NCBI RefSeq assembly: GCF_026650985.1
Contig: NZ_CP086239.1
Location: forward strand, 2,542,001 to 2,606,000
Length of the DNA stretch: 64,000 nucleotides
Reading direction: 5' to 3'
Source of the DNA: Clostridium estertheticum
Lineage (GTDB): Bacteria; Bacillota; Clostridia; Clostridiales; Clostridiaceae
Shown here: piece after piece, positions 26,358 through 36,649 of the stretch
How the letters are laid out: each line of letters starts with the position of its first letter
Position numbering within the stretch: the first letter of the stretch is position 1
Program-made: the position numbers and the translations under genes
Notes under the pieces: model-generated
What the model was told of the DNA's origin: nothing
Databases searched by the model: none
What the model saw: the letters and a program-made list of their open reading frames with translations, nothing else

Positions 26358-26442
26358 GATACTCATCTCCTTAAATAAATATATATTAGAATTATACCAA
26401 ATATTCCTATTATTGTACAAATACACTTTTAAAACTTGTATG

Positions 26443-26478
26443 TTAGTAAACTTGTTAGTAAACTTGTTAGTAAACTTA
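26443..26478. repeat. Three tandem 12-bp units in a divergent promoter region
   Basis: TTAGTAAACTTG occurs three times in a row (the last unit ends in A), preceded by a partial copy. It sits between the ABC ATPase gene and a chemoreceptor. Its function is not visible. Direct repeats like these can bind regulators such as GntR/YtrA types. Confidence 0.7.
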
Positions 26479-26490
26479 TTACCATAACAG

Positions 26491-26517
26491 TTAAGATATC
26501 CTATAATTAGACGATAA
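26491..26517 (+). promoter_or_regulatory. Sigma-28 (SigD) type promoter, weaker -35
   Basis: CGATAA at 26512-26517 preceded by 17 bases and TTAA (or TAAG with 16 bases). It lies just 25 bases before the ATG at 26542. The -10 part (GACGATAA) is good and the -35 is off-consensus. Confidence 0.5.
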
Positions 26518-26541
26518 TATATATAAAAGGTGGGATAATAC

Positions 26542-28257
26542 ATGAAAATGAATTTAAAAAGAATAAAAAATACAAGAATTACAACAAACATAATAATAAT
26601 TTGGATTATATCATTACTTGCAACACTCTCAGTAGGCGCTATTGGTTATACTAATACTAGTAAAATGTATGCTATTAGTAACGATGTTAACAGTAACGTT
26701 ATTCCAAAACTTAAGGATTGGGGTGATGTTAATGGATATATGGGTGTCCTTCGAAATACTTTAACTAAAATAATTGATAGACCCTTTGATGAAAAAAATG
26801 AAACTGGGATGTTAGATTTAAACAGTAAAATAACTACAATTATTAATAGAGAAGTCATAACATCAAAAGGTGATTCAACAGAAGCTGCTTTAGTAAAATC
26901 AGCAAAGGATGCTTATGAACATTATTACTCCTTCATTCCAAGTATAATTGATCAAAGAAAACGAAATCTCGTTCCTGATAAACAAATAACAAATGTTGAT
27001 ATGGGTGTGTTCGGTACAATTCTTGCCAAAAACATTACAGATCTTGTAGATTATCAAAAACATATTGCTGGTCTTCAAAATGATAAATCTAGAAATTTAT
27101 ATCATAGTAGTAGTATTAATTTCGGAATTATATTTTTATTATCTATTTTAATTTTGTCTGCTATATCTCTACTTATTATTTTGGTATTAAAAAATTCTAT
27201 TAAAGAATTTACAGATAAACTACATATATTATCTAATGGCGATTTTACAGTAAAAATTGATACAGAACTAACTAACGAATTTGGTACAATGAATACTGCA
27301 TTAATAAAAACTATAACTTCAATTTCAAATATTTTAACTAACATTAATCATGATTCGGTATATATTTCAGAGCAAGCACTATCATTATCTGCACTATCCG
27401 AAGAAATGAATGCATCAACTAAAGAAATATCAAGTTCAATTAATGAAGTTGCACAAGGTTCCTCTAACCAAGCCCAAGAGCTTATGGATATGAGTAGTTC
27501 ACTAAATTCTTTTGGTAAAACACTAGAAGATATTACTTTATCTATAACTGGGGTTGATAAGAATACAAATGTTATAAACTTTAAAGCGCAAAATAGCAAT
27601 AATGAATTAACTCATCTTGCTACTTCAATTAATGGTATAGCTGTTTCTTTTAAAGATGTTAGCATCAAAATATCAAACTTAACTAATAGTGTTAATGAGA
27701 TAACAAAAATAACAAATTTAATAAATGCTATTGCAAGTCAAACGAACTTACTTGCACTAAATGCAGCAATTGAAGCAGCAAGGGCAGGTGAGTCTGGAAA
27801 AGGATTTGCAGTTGTAGCTGATGAGATTGGGAGGCTAGCTGAACAATCTAAAAATTCTTCAGATGATATAACTAATTTGTTAAAATCCATACAGCAAGAA
27901 TCTAAAATTGTTACTGAAACTACGGATACTGCAAATGGAGAACTTGCAAAACAAATCTCTGTTGTAGATACCTCTATATCTTCCTTTAAAGAAATAATAA
28001 CTTCTATTGAAAATATATTACCTGAAATAGCAGGTATAAATAATTCAATACTCAGTATAAATAACAGTAAAAATACCATAATAGCTTCTGCTGAGAGTAC
28101 ATCTTCAGTATCAGAAGAAAACTCTGCATCTGCTGAGCAAATATCTGCCGCTACCGAGGAAATGACAACTTCATCAGATGAAGTCGCAAGATCGGCTCAG
28201 TTACTAAATGATAAAACTGCTTCTATGATAAAGCAGATTGAAAAATTCACTCTTTAG
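26542..28257 (+). CDS. Methyl-accepting chemotaxis protein, four-helix-bundle type
   Basis: A 571-residue receptor: first membrane helix (about 14-36), a helical extracytoplasmic domain (about 40-190), a second helix (about 191-215), HAMP and a signalling domain with the tip [18 protein letters not shown] followed by [27 protein letters not shown] lies before the ATG. It does not match the sequence of the three tandem receptors at 57-63 kb beyond the conserved hairpin and seems to be a separate lineage. A weak SigD promoter stands upstream, and a terminator shared with MOSC lies downstream. The ligand is unknown. Confidence 0.92.
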   Translation: MKMNLKRIKNTRITTNIIIIWIISLLATLSVGAIGYTNTSKMYAISNDVNSNVIPKLKDWGDVNGYMGVLRNTLTKIIDRPFDEKNETGMLDLNSKITTIINREVITSKGDSTEAALVKSAKDAYEHYYSFIPSIIDQRKRNLVPDKQITNVDMGVFGTILAKNITDLVDYQKHIAGLQNDKSRNLYHSSSINFGIIFLLSILILSAISLLIILVLKNSIKEFTDKLHILSNGDFTVKIDTELTNEFGTMNTALIKTITSISNILTNINHDSVYISEQALSLSALSEEMNASTKEISSSINEVAQGSSNQAQELMDMSSSLNSFGKTLEDITLSITGVDKNTNVINFKAQNSNNELTHLATSINGIAVSFKDVSIKISNLTNSVNEITKITNLINAIASQTNLLALNAAIEAARAGESGKGFAVVADEIGRLAEQSKNSSDDITNLLKSIQQESKIVTETTDTANGELAKQISVVDTSISSFKEIITSIENILPEIAGINNSILSINNSKNTIIASAESTSSVSEENSASAEQISAATEEMTTSSDEVARSAQLLNDKTASMIKQIEKFTL

Positions 28258-28296
28258 TAATTTTGCCCTTAAATTTACCGTTAACAAAAAATATAT

Positions 28297-28344
28297 AAAG
28301 TATCAGGAAAACTAGGGTTATCGCTCTAGTTTTTCTGATACTTT
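28297..28344. terminator. Bidirectional terminator
   Basis: AAAGTATCAGGAAAACTAG pairs with CTAGTTTTTCTGATACTTT with one mismatch around a ten-base loop. It separates the plus-strand chemoreceptor and the minus-strand MOSC gene. Confidence 0.8.
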
Positions 28345-28367
28345 ATTATTTTATATTTAAAAAAAAC

Positions 28368-28802
28368 TTATTTTTGTACTAATATATCATCTCCGGCCTG
28401 AATATAACCAGCCTCTAGTACCTTAGCAAATATACCTTCTCTTGGCATTATGCAATCACCAACAAGTTTCATTATTTCACAACCAGCATGACATTCCTTT
28501 CCTATTTGTGTTACCTCTAAAACTACCTCTCCAATTTTAAGCTTAGTTCCCACAGGAAGTTCATACAAAATTATTCCCTCTGTAGTAATGTTTTCAGCAA
28601 ATTTTCCTGCACTTAATCCTTGAGCTCCCTTTGCTTTCATTTTATCAATGCTCTCAGCCCCAAGAAAACTAACTTGTCTATGCCAATCACCTGCATGTGC
28701 ATCTCCCTCTAGACCATGATTAAATTTGAAGAAACCTTTTTCGATAGGATGTTTTACTACACCTTTTTTCTCGCTTATATTTACAGCAATAACCTTTGCC
28801 AT
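28368..28802 (-). CDS. MOSC-domain protein
   Basis: A 144-residue protein: GDAHAGDWHRQVSFLGAESI and the conserved cysteine in IGKECHAGCEIM are MOSC signatures. MOSC domains bind molybdenum cofactor and some transfer sulfur to it. It is the last gene of a moa cluster and its ATG overlaps the stop of moaC (TAATG). It is likely involved in insertion or sulfuration of cofactor for the aldehyde oxidoreductase encoded at 40-43 kb. Confidence 0.9.
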   Translation of the reverse strand: MAKVIAVNISEKKGVVKHPIEKGFFKFNHGLEGDAHAGDWHRQVSFLGAESIDKMKAKGAQGLSAGKFAENITTEGIILYELPVGTKLKIGEVVLEVTQIGKECHAGCEIMKLVGDCIMPREGIFAKVLEAGYIQAGDDILVQK

Positions 28803-29281
28803 TACAATCCCTTCCTTTCAAATATTCCCGATTTCCCACCACTTTTTTTTACAAGCATAATATTATTTATAACCATTCCTCTATCAATTGCCTTGCACAT
28901 GTCATATATAGTTAGTGCTGCAACAGATACCGCAGTAAGTGCTTCCATTTCAATACCTGTCTTTCCTACTGTCTTTGTCGTTGCAGTTATTTCAATTTTA
29001 CTGTTTTCGAAATCGATTTTAAAACTAATATTACAGCCTGATATCATTATGGCATGACACATTGGTATTATTTGTGAAGTGCTTTTAGCCCCCATAATCC
29101 CGCCTACCTGTGCTACCGCTAATACATCTCCTTTTGAAATAGACCCATTCTTTATTTTTTCTAAAGTTTCTGTCTTCATTGAAATTGATCCAACCGCTAT
29201 GGCTTCCCGAACAGTATCATTTTTTTCAGATACATCTACCATTTTAGCTCTTCCTTCTTCATTTATATGCGTAAATTCCAT
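28802..29281 (-). CDS. moaC: Cyclic pyranopterin monophosphate synthase
   Basis: Produces cyclic pyranopterin monophosphate from the MoaA product in the first step of molybdopterin synthesis. Conserved: [19 protein letters not shown], the core [15 protein letters not shown] (about 76-90) and [20 protein letters not shown] with the family aspartate. At 159 residues it is normal length. It lies four bases after moaA and overlaps the MOSC start. Confidence 0.95.
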   Translation of the reverse strand: MEFTHINEEGRAKMVDVSEKNDTVREAIAVGSISMKTETLEKIKNGSISKGDVLAVAQVGGIMGAKSTSQIIPMCHAIMISGCNISFKIDFENSKIEITATTKTVGKTGIEMEALTAVSVAALTIYDMCKAIDRGMVINNIMLVKKSGGKSGIFERKGL

Positions 29282-29285
29282 TATT

Positions 29286-30245
29286 TTATCCTCCTATCTG
29301 GTACATCATCTTTTCACTTCTACTGATTTTTTCTTCATCAAGATGATGCTCAAGCGGCTTATCAAACATTGCTTGTTTTAAAACATTTGTAAGCATTTCT
29401 TCATTATTTAGGTATTGCTTAAGGTTTATCTCTTCTTTTGAATGAAGACACGGCTTAATTGTTCCCGTGGATGTAAGTCTTATTTTATTACAATCCGCGC
29501 AAAATTTGCAACTCACTGGACTAATGAAGCCAATCTTTCCCTTTGCCCCTTTAATCTTGTACATTTGAGCAGTGCTACTTTTTTCATTCTCAATTTGAGT
29601 TAACTCAGGATGGTTTTTCAATATTTCCATAAAACTAATTTTGCTTTTATCATAAATCTTTATACCCTCACCTATAGGCATTAGTTCAATAAACCTTATT
29701 TCTATTGGCATTTCGCGAGTTAAATTTAAAAAGTCTTCAAATTCTGTATCATTAAATCCTCGCATCAATACAGTATTAATTTTTACAGGTTTTAACCCAA
29801 GTGTTAAACATCTATCTATACTTTTCATTACCTTATCAAGATTTCCTATTCTTGTTATACTTTTAAACTTCACATCATCCAATGTATCAAGGCTAATATT
29901 AACTCTTTTAAGTCCAGCTTTTTTTAGGTCACTTGCCATGTCACCAAGTAAAATACCATTTGTAGTTATAGCAATGTCCTCTATCCCTTGTAGTTTTGAA
30001 GTTTCATATATTAGTTTATCTATATCTTTCATCACTAGTGGTTCACCACCAGTATACCTTACTTTGTTAATACCTAATGTTTCTGCTACTTTTACTATTT
30101 TTAAAATTTCTCCAAACCGTAGTATATCCACATGTTCTAATTTTTTTATGCCCTCTTCTGGCATGCAATATATACATCTTAAATTACACCTATCAGTTAC
30201 TGATATTCTTAAATAATTGATATTTCTCCCATGACTATCTCTCAC
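29286..30245 (-). CDS. moaA: GTP 3',8-cyclase, radical SAM
   Basis: Opens the GTP ring to give (8S)-3',8-cyclo-7,8-dihydroguanosine. It has both iron-sulfur sites: CNLRCIYC near the N-terminus (about 20-27) and the second cluster [21 protein letters not shown] near the C-terminus. The C-terminal GG that MoaC needs is present (MYQIGG). The start is a GTG at 30245, after AGGAG. It is encoded between moaC and mogA/moaB. Confidence 0.95.
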   Translation of the reverse strand: MRDSHGRNINYLRISVTDRCNLRCIYCMPEEGIKKLEHVDILRFGEILKIVKVAETLGINKVRYTGGEPLVMKDIDKLIYETSKLQGIEDIAITTNGILLGDMASDLKKAGLKRVNISLDTLDDVKFKSITRIGNLDKVMKSIDRCLTLGLKPVKINTVLMRGFNDTEFEDFLNLTREMPIEIRFIELMPIGEGIKIYDKSKISFMEILKNHPELTQIENEKSSTAQMYKIKGAKGKIGFISPVSCKFCADCNKIRLTSTGTIKPCLHSKEEINLKQYLNNEEMLTNVLKQAMFDKPLEHHLDEEKISRSEKMMYQIGG

Positions 30246-30276
30246 AAAACCATCTCCTAAAATTCAATTATTTCCG

Positions 30277-30774
30277 CTAGATTCTAGCGCACTCATTAGC
30301 TTCCCCTTTAAGTATATCAATACCATGTGGAATTGCTTCAATTATAAATTGAAGATTTTCTACAGCACCTTTGGGACTACCAGGAAGATTTATAATCAAG
30401 GTTTTTTTACGTATTCCTGCAATACTTCTTGAAAGCATAGCCTTTGAAGTAATTTGAAGTGATTTCATTCTCATAACCTCACCAAATCCAGGTACATATT
30501 TTTCAATAACATTTTGAGTTGCCTCAGGGGTAACATCTCTTTGTGAAAATCCTGTGCCTCCATTAGTTAGAATTAAATCCACTTTAAGATCATCACATAA
30601 ATAAATCAATTCTTTTTCTATTTCATCTTTTTCATCAGAAATCATTTTATAGAAACTTATAATATATCCTTTGCCTTCTAATTCACTTCTTATCGCAGGG
30701 CCTGTCCCATCAATTCTTTCTCCACGAGAACCTTTATCACTCATAGTTAATATTGCAGTTTTAATCATCTTCAT
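30277..30774 (-). CDS. MogA/MoaB-family molybdopterin adenylyltransferase
   Basis: Adenylates molybdopterin before metal insertion. The 165 residues hold the MoCF signatures LILTNGGTGFSQRDVTPEAT and LINLPGSPKGAVENLQFI. The start could be the ATG at 30774 or the one at 30768. It is the first gene of the moa cluster. Upstream is the xdhC gene in the opposite direction. Confidence 0.9.
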   Translation of the reverse strand: MKMIKTAILTMSDKGSRGERIDGTGPAIRSELEGKGYIISFYKMISDEKDEIEKELIYLCDDLKVDLILTNGGTGFSQRDVTPEATQNVIEKYVPGFGEVMRMKSLQITSKAMLSRSIAGIRKKTLIINLPGSPKGAVENLQFIIEAIPHGIDILKGEANECARI

Positions 30775-31024
30775 CGCCCCATTTTTTTAAATTTGCTAAA
30801 TTTAATTGTATATATAACACTACATTTTCTTTATACTCTTTACTAGAACCTATAACTTTTATATCTTGTATAAAAAAATATCGCTAATCGTTTACAGTTT
30901 TGAATAAGAAGTTAAATCTTCTTTAATTATTACTAAAATTAACTTTATTACATCATTATTTTATCATATTTTTAATCAACTTACGCTGTAATCTTATTAT
31001 TTTTATTTGTTTTTTGTTTAAAAC

Positions 31025-31058
31025 TTCTATAATTATTGATACAATTAGAATTATAGAA
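31025..31058 (+). promoter_or_regulatory. Inverted repeat upstream of xdhC
   Basis: Ten-base arms TTCTATAATT and AATTATAGAA with a 14-base spacer, 55 bases before the xdhC start. Possibly an operator or part of the promoter. The rest of the 338-base divergent region shows no clear molybdenum-cofactor riboswitch. Confidence 0.45.
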
Positions 31059-31112
31059 ATAATTGAACAAAGATCGTATTTACACTATCAATAAAGTAGG
31101 AGGAGTAAAAAT

Positions 31113-32192
31113 ATGAATGTAGCTACCTATAAAAATTTGCTAGTCGAAGTTGAAAAAGGTAATAATTGCGTTATGATTACAATGTTAAATAACAAAAATT
31201 ATGAGAATAAATCATCCCGGAATAAAATTCTTTATACTGAAGAGAATCTTAGCAATCATAATCACATATCTGATTTAGATAAACTACTTTACGAAAAATC
31301 AAAGTATGCTTTAGAAACCGGCAATCTTCAATTTGCTAAAGCATCTGAAAATGAAACTTATCTAATTGAGCCATATTTTCCTGAGCCACGATTAATAATT
31401 TTAGGTGGTGGACATATTGCCAAACCATTAGCTGAATTTGCCTCAAAGACAGGATTTTCAGTTACAGTTGTTGATGACAGGCCCTCATTTGCAAATAGCG
31501 AACGATTTCCTACTGCGCAGAAAGTAATTTGTGAAAGCTTCGATCACTGTTTCGACTTAATTAATTTAAATAAGTCCGCCTATGTTGTCATTGTAACTCG
31601 AGGTCATCGTCATGATATGGATTGTTTAAGGCAAGTTTTAAAACACAATACCGCATATGTTGGTATGATTGGTTCAAAACGCCGTGTTAAAATTGTTATG
31701 CAGCAAATGCTAGACGATGGGTATTCTAAGGATAAATTAGACAAAGTCAATGCACCTATAGGTCTTAAGATAGGCGCAGTTACACCTGACGAAATAGCGC
31801 TTTCTATTATATCACAGGTAATTAGTTACAGAAGACTTGGCGATACAACTGAAATTGCTAATCCTATAAAGACTAATTGGCCGGAATTTGATCATGATGT
31901 ATTAAATGAATTATGCCAAGAAGAGAATTCTCCGGGAGCAATGATTACAATTATTTTTACTAAAGGATCAGTTCCAAGAAATGCTGGAGCTAAAATGCTT
32001 GTATGGCCCTTTGGAAAGATCTTAGGGAGTATCGGCGGAGGATGTAGTGAAGGCGAAATAATTAAAACCGCCCGTGATTTAATTAAGGATGGTGGATATA
32101 AACTTCAAAGCATAGACATGACAGGTACCATTGCAGAAGACGAAGGCATGGTATGTGGCGGAATTATGAATGTTCTAATAGAGACTTTTTGA
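31113..32192 (+). CDS. xdhC: XdhC/CoxI-family molybdenum-hydroxylase maturation factor
   Basis: XdhC proteins bind molybdenum cofactor and insert it, after sulfuration, into xanthine-dehydrogenase-family enzymes. The 359 residues contain a Rossmann motif LIILGGGHIAKPLAEFA (about 92-108), then RGHRHDMDCLRQVL, then a CoxI part with IGGGCSEGEI and VCGGIMNV. The order (NAD-like domain first, CoxI last) is a variant arrangement. AGGAGG lies ahead of the ATG. Its client is most likely the Mop-type enzyme at 40383-43112. Confidence 0.85.
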   Translation: MNVATYKNLLVEVEKGNNCVMITMLNNKNYENKSSRNKILYTEENLSNHNHISDLDKLLYEKSKYALETGNLQFAKASENETYLIEPYFPEPRLIILGGGHIAKPLAEFASKTGFSVTVVDDRPSFANSERFPTAQKVICESFDHCFDLINLNKSAYVVIVTRGHRHDMDCLRQVLKHNTAYVGMIGSKRRVKIVMQQMLDDGYSKDKLDKVNAPIGLKIGAVTPDEIALSIISQVISYRRLGDTTEIANPIKTNWPEFDHDVLNELCQEENSPGAMITIIFTKGSVPRNAGAKMLVWPFGKILGSIGGGCSEGEIIKTARDLIKDGGYKLQSIDMTGTIAEDEGMVCGGIMNVLIETF

Positions 32193-32237
32193 AAATAGAA
32201 TACATGGTAATTGGTTAATTACCATGTGTCCTATTTT
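32192..32237. terminator. Bidirectional terminator between xdhC and the ligase gene
   Basis: AAAATAG-x3-ACATGGTAATT pairs with AATTACCATGT-x3-CTATTTT. The minus-strand stop at 32236 falls inside it. Confidence 0.75.
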
Positions 32238-33570
32238 AATTTAAACGATATAATTTTCGTTTAATCATTCCATTACTAATTTCAATATTATTAAGTAATC
32301 CACCAAATTCTATAGATATATTGTTGTTTTCTATTAATAAACCTAAGTACTTATCTTGCTTAATGCAATTTTTAATGTTATTAAATTTTATAGGTATTTG
32401 CGGGTTTACTGGCTTTACGCTTATACTAAGCACTCTATTTTCTCCATCATTAATGCTAGCTGTGTAATCAAGCACATTATCAATTCCAAACATAACTTCA
32501 TCAATCATTCCTATAGAAAGAAGCTTCCCATCTTTTAACTTTAAATATTCGTTAACTCTTCCTTTTACATAATCCATTCTTTTAAATATATTACTACAAG
32601 AACAATTTTTAGGCAATAACCTAGCAATATCTCCAGTTCTGTACCTTATAAGTGGCATTGCTTCTCTCCTAAACGTTGTAATTACCACTTCACCATAACT
32701 ACCCTCTTTAACATTTCGCCCAGTTACTGGATCAATGATTTCAGTGTATAAATCCACATCTCGCATATGGTATCCATTTATAGCACTACATTCCACTCCG
32801 CCTCCATACCCCATCTCAGTCATTCCATAATGAGTAAATACTTGACAGCTAAAGGCACTACTCACAGCACTACATAATGTTCTTGGCACATAGTCTCCAC
32901 TTAAAAGGACGCTTTGTAACTTTAAATATTTATACCTAACATCAGTGAGTTTAATTTTTGCGAGATAAAATACTTGAGTTGGTAATCCTACAATACAATC
33001 AATGTTTTTTGATTTTATTGTTTCTAAAGCATCCCAAACATTAAACACAGGCCCATATATAATTGCCTCACAACCTGCTTCATTAAGTCCTTCCTTTAAA
33101 AGTTGACCTATACTATGGGTACTTTTCCCTGGCATCAATATAAGTACTCTTTGACCTGGAATTACAATATTCAACATGCCGTATTTAAAAAAATCAGATG
33201 TAGCTTTGAGATCATTTTTTGTAAAAAAAATTCTTTTAGGATTTCCCGTAGTTCCCGAAGAAGTCATTGTTACAATCCTTGAAATTTGATCAAGTGTTGT
33301 ACACAAAAAACTTTTTGGCTTTTTCGCTAAATCATCTGAAGTAGTAAAAGGTACTTTTTTTAAATCTTCAAACTCTTTAAGTTTATCACTATAAATGTTT
33401 TTTAATATTTCTCCATAAAACTTACTTCTCTTAGCAAGATTTATAGTCTTTCTAATTTCTCCTAATTGATATAATTTTAAACTTTCCTCTGAAAGTTTTT
33501 TATCACCAGTTTCCATAAGGATTCTATCTTCCATCCATTTTTCATATAGTGTTTTAATCATATTACACAC
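32236..33570 (-). CDS. AMP-binding CoA-ligase-like protein (DVU_1553 type)
   Basis: Resembles phenylacetate-CoA ligase: the AMP-binding motif TMTSSGTTGNPKRIFFTKND (about 102-121), then YGMTEMGYGG and the C-terminal RYRTGDIARLLP hinge. At 444 residues it is close to the family length. The same gene stands beside molybdenum hydroxylase clusters in Desulfovibrio. Its substrate is unknown; it may activate a carboxylate for the aldehyde oxidoreductase system. Last gene in the long minus-strand cluster. Confidence 0.8.
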   Translation of the reverse strand: MCNMIKTLYEKWMEDRILMETGDKKLSEESLKLYQLGEIRKTINLAKRSKFYGEILKNIYSDKLKEFEDLKKVPFTTSDDLAKKPKSFLCTTLDQISRIVTMTSSGTTGNPKRIFFTKNDLKATSDFFKYGMLNIVIPGQRVLILMPGKSTHSIGQLLKEGLNEAGCEAIIYGPVFNVWDALETIKSKNIDCIVGLPTQVFYLAKIKLTDVRYKYLKLQSVLLSGDYVPRTLCSAVSSAFSCQVFTHYGMTEMGYGGGVECSAINGYHMRDVDLYTEIIDPVTGRNVKEGSYGEVVITTFRREAMPLIRYRTGDIARLLPKNCSCSNIFKRMDYVKGRVNEYLKLKDGKLLSIGMIDEVMFGIDNVLDYTASINDGENRVLSISVKPVNPQIPIKFNNIKNCIKQDKYLGLLIENNNISIEFGGLLNNIEISNGMIKRKLYRLN

Positions 33571-33585
33571 TCCATATTACTTCAT

Positions 33586-34218
33586 CTATTCAAGCTTTCC
33601 TCTGCCTTTAACAGATAAAGTTTTGAGATTGATCCCTTCTACAAAAAAATTAGATTCATCAAAACTTATAATATTAATACATCCATAATCTTGCTTTATC
33701 TTGAAAATATTCTTTAGATCTAAATCTAAATTTAAAAGGCTACAAAACAATGCTCTAATAAAACCTGCATGACTGCAAATAACAATATTCCCTTTTGTGG
33801 AATAAATTATATAATCAAGAATCTTTATTGCCCTTTGCTGGCACGCTCTAAATGATTCACCATTAAGAGGTATAAAGTCTGCTATATTTTCTCCTCTTTT
33901 TTTGTAAACCTCTTGCTCTTTATTTTTTACTTCATCAAAAGTTAATCCATCTAAATTTCCCATATTTATTTCTCTAAGTTCTTCTAAAAAAGTCACTTCT
34001 CGATCCGGAAAGGCTATATTAACAGTACTCTTACACCTAATCAGATCACTACTAAAAATACTGTTAATAATTACTCCACTCTCCATAAAAATGCAGGCTA
34101 ATTGGTTTGCATCATTTATACCCTTAACAGAAAGCCCGCAATCTGTATGTCCCAGATACCTTTTTTCTCTTCCATATTCAGTTTCCCCATGTCTTAAGAT
34201 ATAAATATTTCTTTTCAA
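33586..34218 (-). CDS. Histidine phosphatase superfamily protein
   Basis: A 210-residue protein with the RHG motif LRHGETEYGREKR at the N-terminus and SHAGFIRALFCS further on, the paired catalytic histidines of the phosphoglycerate-mutase-like family. It resembles CobC/alpha-ribazole phosphatase. In this cluster a pterin- or cofactor-related phosphate substrate is an equal possibility. The stop and start overlap with the next gene upstream by four bases (34215-34218), so the genes are coupled. Confidence 0.85.
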   Translation of the reverse strand: MKRNIYILRHGETEYGREKRYLGHTDCGLSVKGINDANQLACIFMESGVIINSIFSSDLIRCKSTVNIAFPDREVTFLEELREINMGNLDGLTFDEVKNKEQEVYKKRGENIADFIPLNGESFRACQQRAIKILDYIIYSTKGNIVICSHAGFIRALFCSLLNLDLDLKNIFKIKQDYGCINIISFDESNFFVEGINLKTLSVKGRGKLE

Positions 34219-35339
34219 AACTTATCACTAATGTTTTCAAGTTTTGTCCCTAATATATTTTCAACTTTTTCCTTAAGTATTTTTGCTTTCATATATTTTT
34301 CATTTACTTTTTCGAAAACATCTGGCACATCTTTATATCTACTAAAGGAGCCTTCAAATCTTTCCTTTAATGTGACTAGTCTTTCCCCTTTAATAAGTTT
34401 ATCGCAAAGATAAACTATTTCTTTTTCACCTATTTTATATTTAGTCTTTAGCGACATATGTTCATTAATAATTTCCATGAGGCACTTATATCCAAACCCT
34501 TCAACAATTTTTGCTCCTCGCAAAGCATGTTTTTTCGATCCCTTAGCTACATCATGAAGTAGTGCACCAGCATAAATATAATTTATATTTAACTTATATC
34601 CATTATCATTAAGTAAAAGTGACACTCCCTTTGCGAATTCAGCTACGCTCTTCATATGATTTATTGTTTCTAGTTTTACATTACATAATCTTAATATCTC
34701 CATACATTCCTTATAATCAGGACAGGGATATACTGAAAGATGCTCTAAAAGAACTTTAAAATCTTCTTTAGTATCCATATCAAGTAAAACGCCCCTATCA
34801 GCAACTTGCTCATAATACCACTGTTTTTTATGCTGATTGAATAATTCTCTTAATCCTCCTTTAGGATTACTATTTATTATTTCTTGCGTTAGTGAGTATG
34901 GAACTAATGTGGGATGACCTGTTTCCTTTTCGAATATAGGAAACATTATGCCACCTTTAATTTTATCATAACTTTCCATCATTTTCTTAACAGTGTGATC
35001 TCTCACGGAAGGGATATCTACGGGTAATATAAAGAACGCATCTGTTTCCTTTGTAAGTGATTCTACTCCAGCTATTATTGATGAATACATACCTTCACTA
35101 TATTTATCATTGATTACAACCTTAATATCATTTAATCCAATTTTAATATCACACAATTCCTTTTCTATACGATCATTCAAATAGCCTGTAACTACAATAA
35201 TATCATTTATCCCGCAATTTTTAAAAAGTTCTATACATCTTTGAAGTGGAGTTTTACCATCCAAATTAATTATTGGTTTAAAGCTCCCCATCCTTGTCGA
35301 ATATCCTGCTGCAAGTATTATAGCAGCATAGTTTTTCAT
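34215..35339 (-). CDS. NTP transferase-HD fusion (DVU_1551 type)
   Basis: The first 195 residues are a MobA/MocA-like nucleotidyltransferase (ILAAGYSTRMGSFKP, VTGYLNDRIE, FILPVDIPSVRD) that would add CMP or GMP to molybdopterin. Residues about 205-330 hold an HD hydrolase domain (HMKSVAEFAKG, then GALLHDVAKGSKKHALRGAK). The pairing occurs in DVU_1551-type clusters and suggests that one protein makes and another domain removes the nucleotide. It is encoded next to the radical SAM protein. Activity is inferred from domains. Confidence 0.85.
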   Translation of the reverse strand: MKNYAAIILAAGYSTRMGSFKPIINLDGKTPLQRCIELFKNCGINDIIVVTGYLNDRIEKELCDIKIGLNDIKVVINDKYSEGMYSSIIAGVESLTKETDAFFILPVDIPSVRDHTVKKMMESYDKIKGGIMFPIFEKETGHPTLVPYSLTQEIINSNPKGGLRELFNQHKKQWYYEQVADRGVLLDMDTKEDFKVLLEHLSVYPCPDYKECMEILRLCNVKLETINHMKSVAEFAKGVSLLLNDNGYKLNINYIYAGALLHDVAKGSKKHALRGAKIVEGFGYKCLMEIINEHMSLKTKYKIGEKEIVYLCDKLIKGERLVTLKERFEGSFSRYKDVPDVFEKVNEKYMKAKILKEKVENILGTKLENISDKF

Positions 35340-35355
35340 GTAATCCTCTCTCTTC

Positions 35356-36636
35356 CTATCTATATAATTTTTTTTGATCTAAGGTAGTAATATTGTATGC
35401 ACAAAATGGAATTAAATTGCCCTCTTTACTAACAACATGAATACAACAATCCTTTAACCTCTGCGTATCTACATTCCAAGCATCTTGAAATGCCATACCT
35501 GATATACTAAAAAAACCATTTTTTATCTTCTGATTCAATTCTTCAAATGAATTTTTCTTTGGTATGTATTTGCTTATTTTCACTCCGGACCAATTTCTCT
35601 CAACAAATATTTTTGATTTTTTTGACCCTTCTTTACCACTTTCTTCACCACAGCATTCACTTTTTTTACTTACGGTAATCAGTTTTCCATCTACTGATAT
35701 GTAATTAGCATGAAAAGAACAATATGCATTTTCACAACCAGAGGGGGCAAAATCTGAAAATTTAATTTTATAATCACTCTGCTGGACTATTTTAGATATA
35801 ACTTCTGGAAGAGTAATTCTATCTTTATCTTCCGGCAACTTAGGTATTCTACCAAAATAGCTTACTGGTTGAAAATGTACTCCTCTTACAGTTGGCGCAT
35901 TTTTTAATCCAAACTCTATAATATCCCAGAGAATATTATCATTTTTATTAGGCACTACTGTGCATACAAGAATTACACCAATCCCTAATTTTGCACTATA
36001 TTCTATAACTTTTAGTTTATCCTGTATTATATCTTTAGAATTAAACTGTAGAAAAATTGATTTGAGTCCTGCTTTTTTTAATTTTTCATAATAACTATAA
36101 TTTTTGAGGTTAATACCATTTGTGTTTAACTGGATAAATTTAAAACCCATGTTTGTTGCTTTAGATATAATCTCATGAAGATCTTCCCGCATCGTAGGTT
36201 CTCCTCCAGAGATTTGAAGATTATAAGGTCCACCCGCTTCAATAATTCTCGAGTACCACATTTCTATAGTTGCCATATCTGGGTCAGTTCCATTTCCATG
36301 TGCATCTGCAAAACAAAATTCGCAGCTCAAATTACACCTTGAGGTTACTTCAATAAGTACCGTGCAAGTGTGTTGACGATGTTCACCACATAACCCGCAG
36401 TCATGAGGACACCCCTTTTCTACCTTAGTATATGGCATCATTGGATAAGCTGGACTCTTGTTTCTTTTCCAAGAGTCATAACTTGGATTACCCCTCCAAA
36501 TAACAGTCTTATAAAAACCATGCTCTTCACAATTTTTAGTTAAATATAAGTCGTCGCATTCTTTAACTACGGTAGCCTTAACTATTTTTAAACACACCGG
36601 ACAAATACTTTGTGTTTCCCTTATTATTTCATTCAC
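35356..36636 (-). CDS. Radical SAM protein, TrsS type
   Basis: A 426-residue protein. The N-terminal metal-type Cys pairs (ICPVCLKIVKA, HGFYKTVIWRGNPSYDSW) and HDCGLCGEH lead to the radical SAM motif TSRCNLSCEFC (about 93-103). There are further Cys at SGCENAYCSF, SECCGEE and CCIHV. TrsS proteins of Desulfovibrio are sometimes selenoproteins; here all such positions are Cys and no in-frame TGA is present. The GTG at 36636 follows AGAGGG. It likely modifies or inserts a cofactor in the adjacent Mop enzyme system, but the reaction is not known. Confidence 0.8.
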   Translation of the reverse strand: MNEIIRETQSICPVCLKIVKATVVKECDDLYLTKNCEEHGFYKTVIWRGNPSYDSWKRNKSPAYPMMPYTKVEKGCPHDCGLCGEHRQHTCTVLIEVTSRCNLSCEFCFADAHGNGTDPDMATIEMWYSRIIEAGGPYNLQISGGEPTMREDLHEIISKATNMGFKFIQLNTNGINLKNYSYYEKLKKAGLKSIFLQFNSKDIIQDKLKVIEYSAKLGIGVILVCTVVPNKNDNILWDIIEFGLKNAPTVRGVHFQPVSYFGRIPKLPEDKDRITLPEVISKIVQQSDYKIKFSDFAPSGCENAYCSFHANYISVDGKLITVSKKSECCGEESGKEGSKKSKIFVERNWSGVKISKYIPKKNSFEELNQKIKNGFFSISGMAFQDAWNVDTQRLKDCCIHVVSKEGNLIPFCAYNITTLDQKKLYR

Positions 36637-36649
36637 TTTACATACCCTC

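Noticed and set aside
26358-26591. N-terminal extension of the ABC ATPase
   Set aside because: The frame runs through the promoter repeats and lacks a ribosome site; the proper start with AAGGAG is at 26357.
30775-31112. Molybdenum-cofactor riboswitch before the moa genes
   Set aside because: The region lacks the expected stems and GC-rich core. Only an AT-rich inverted repeat is present.
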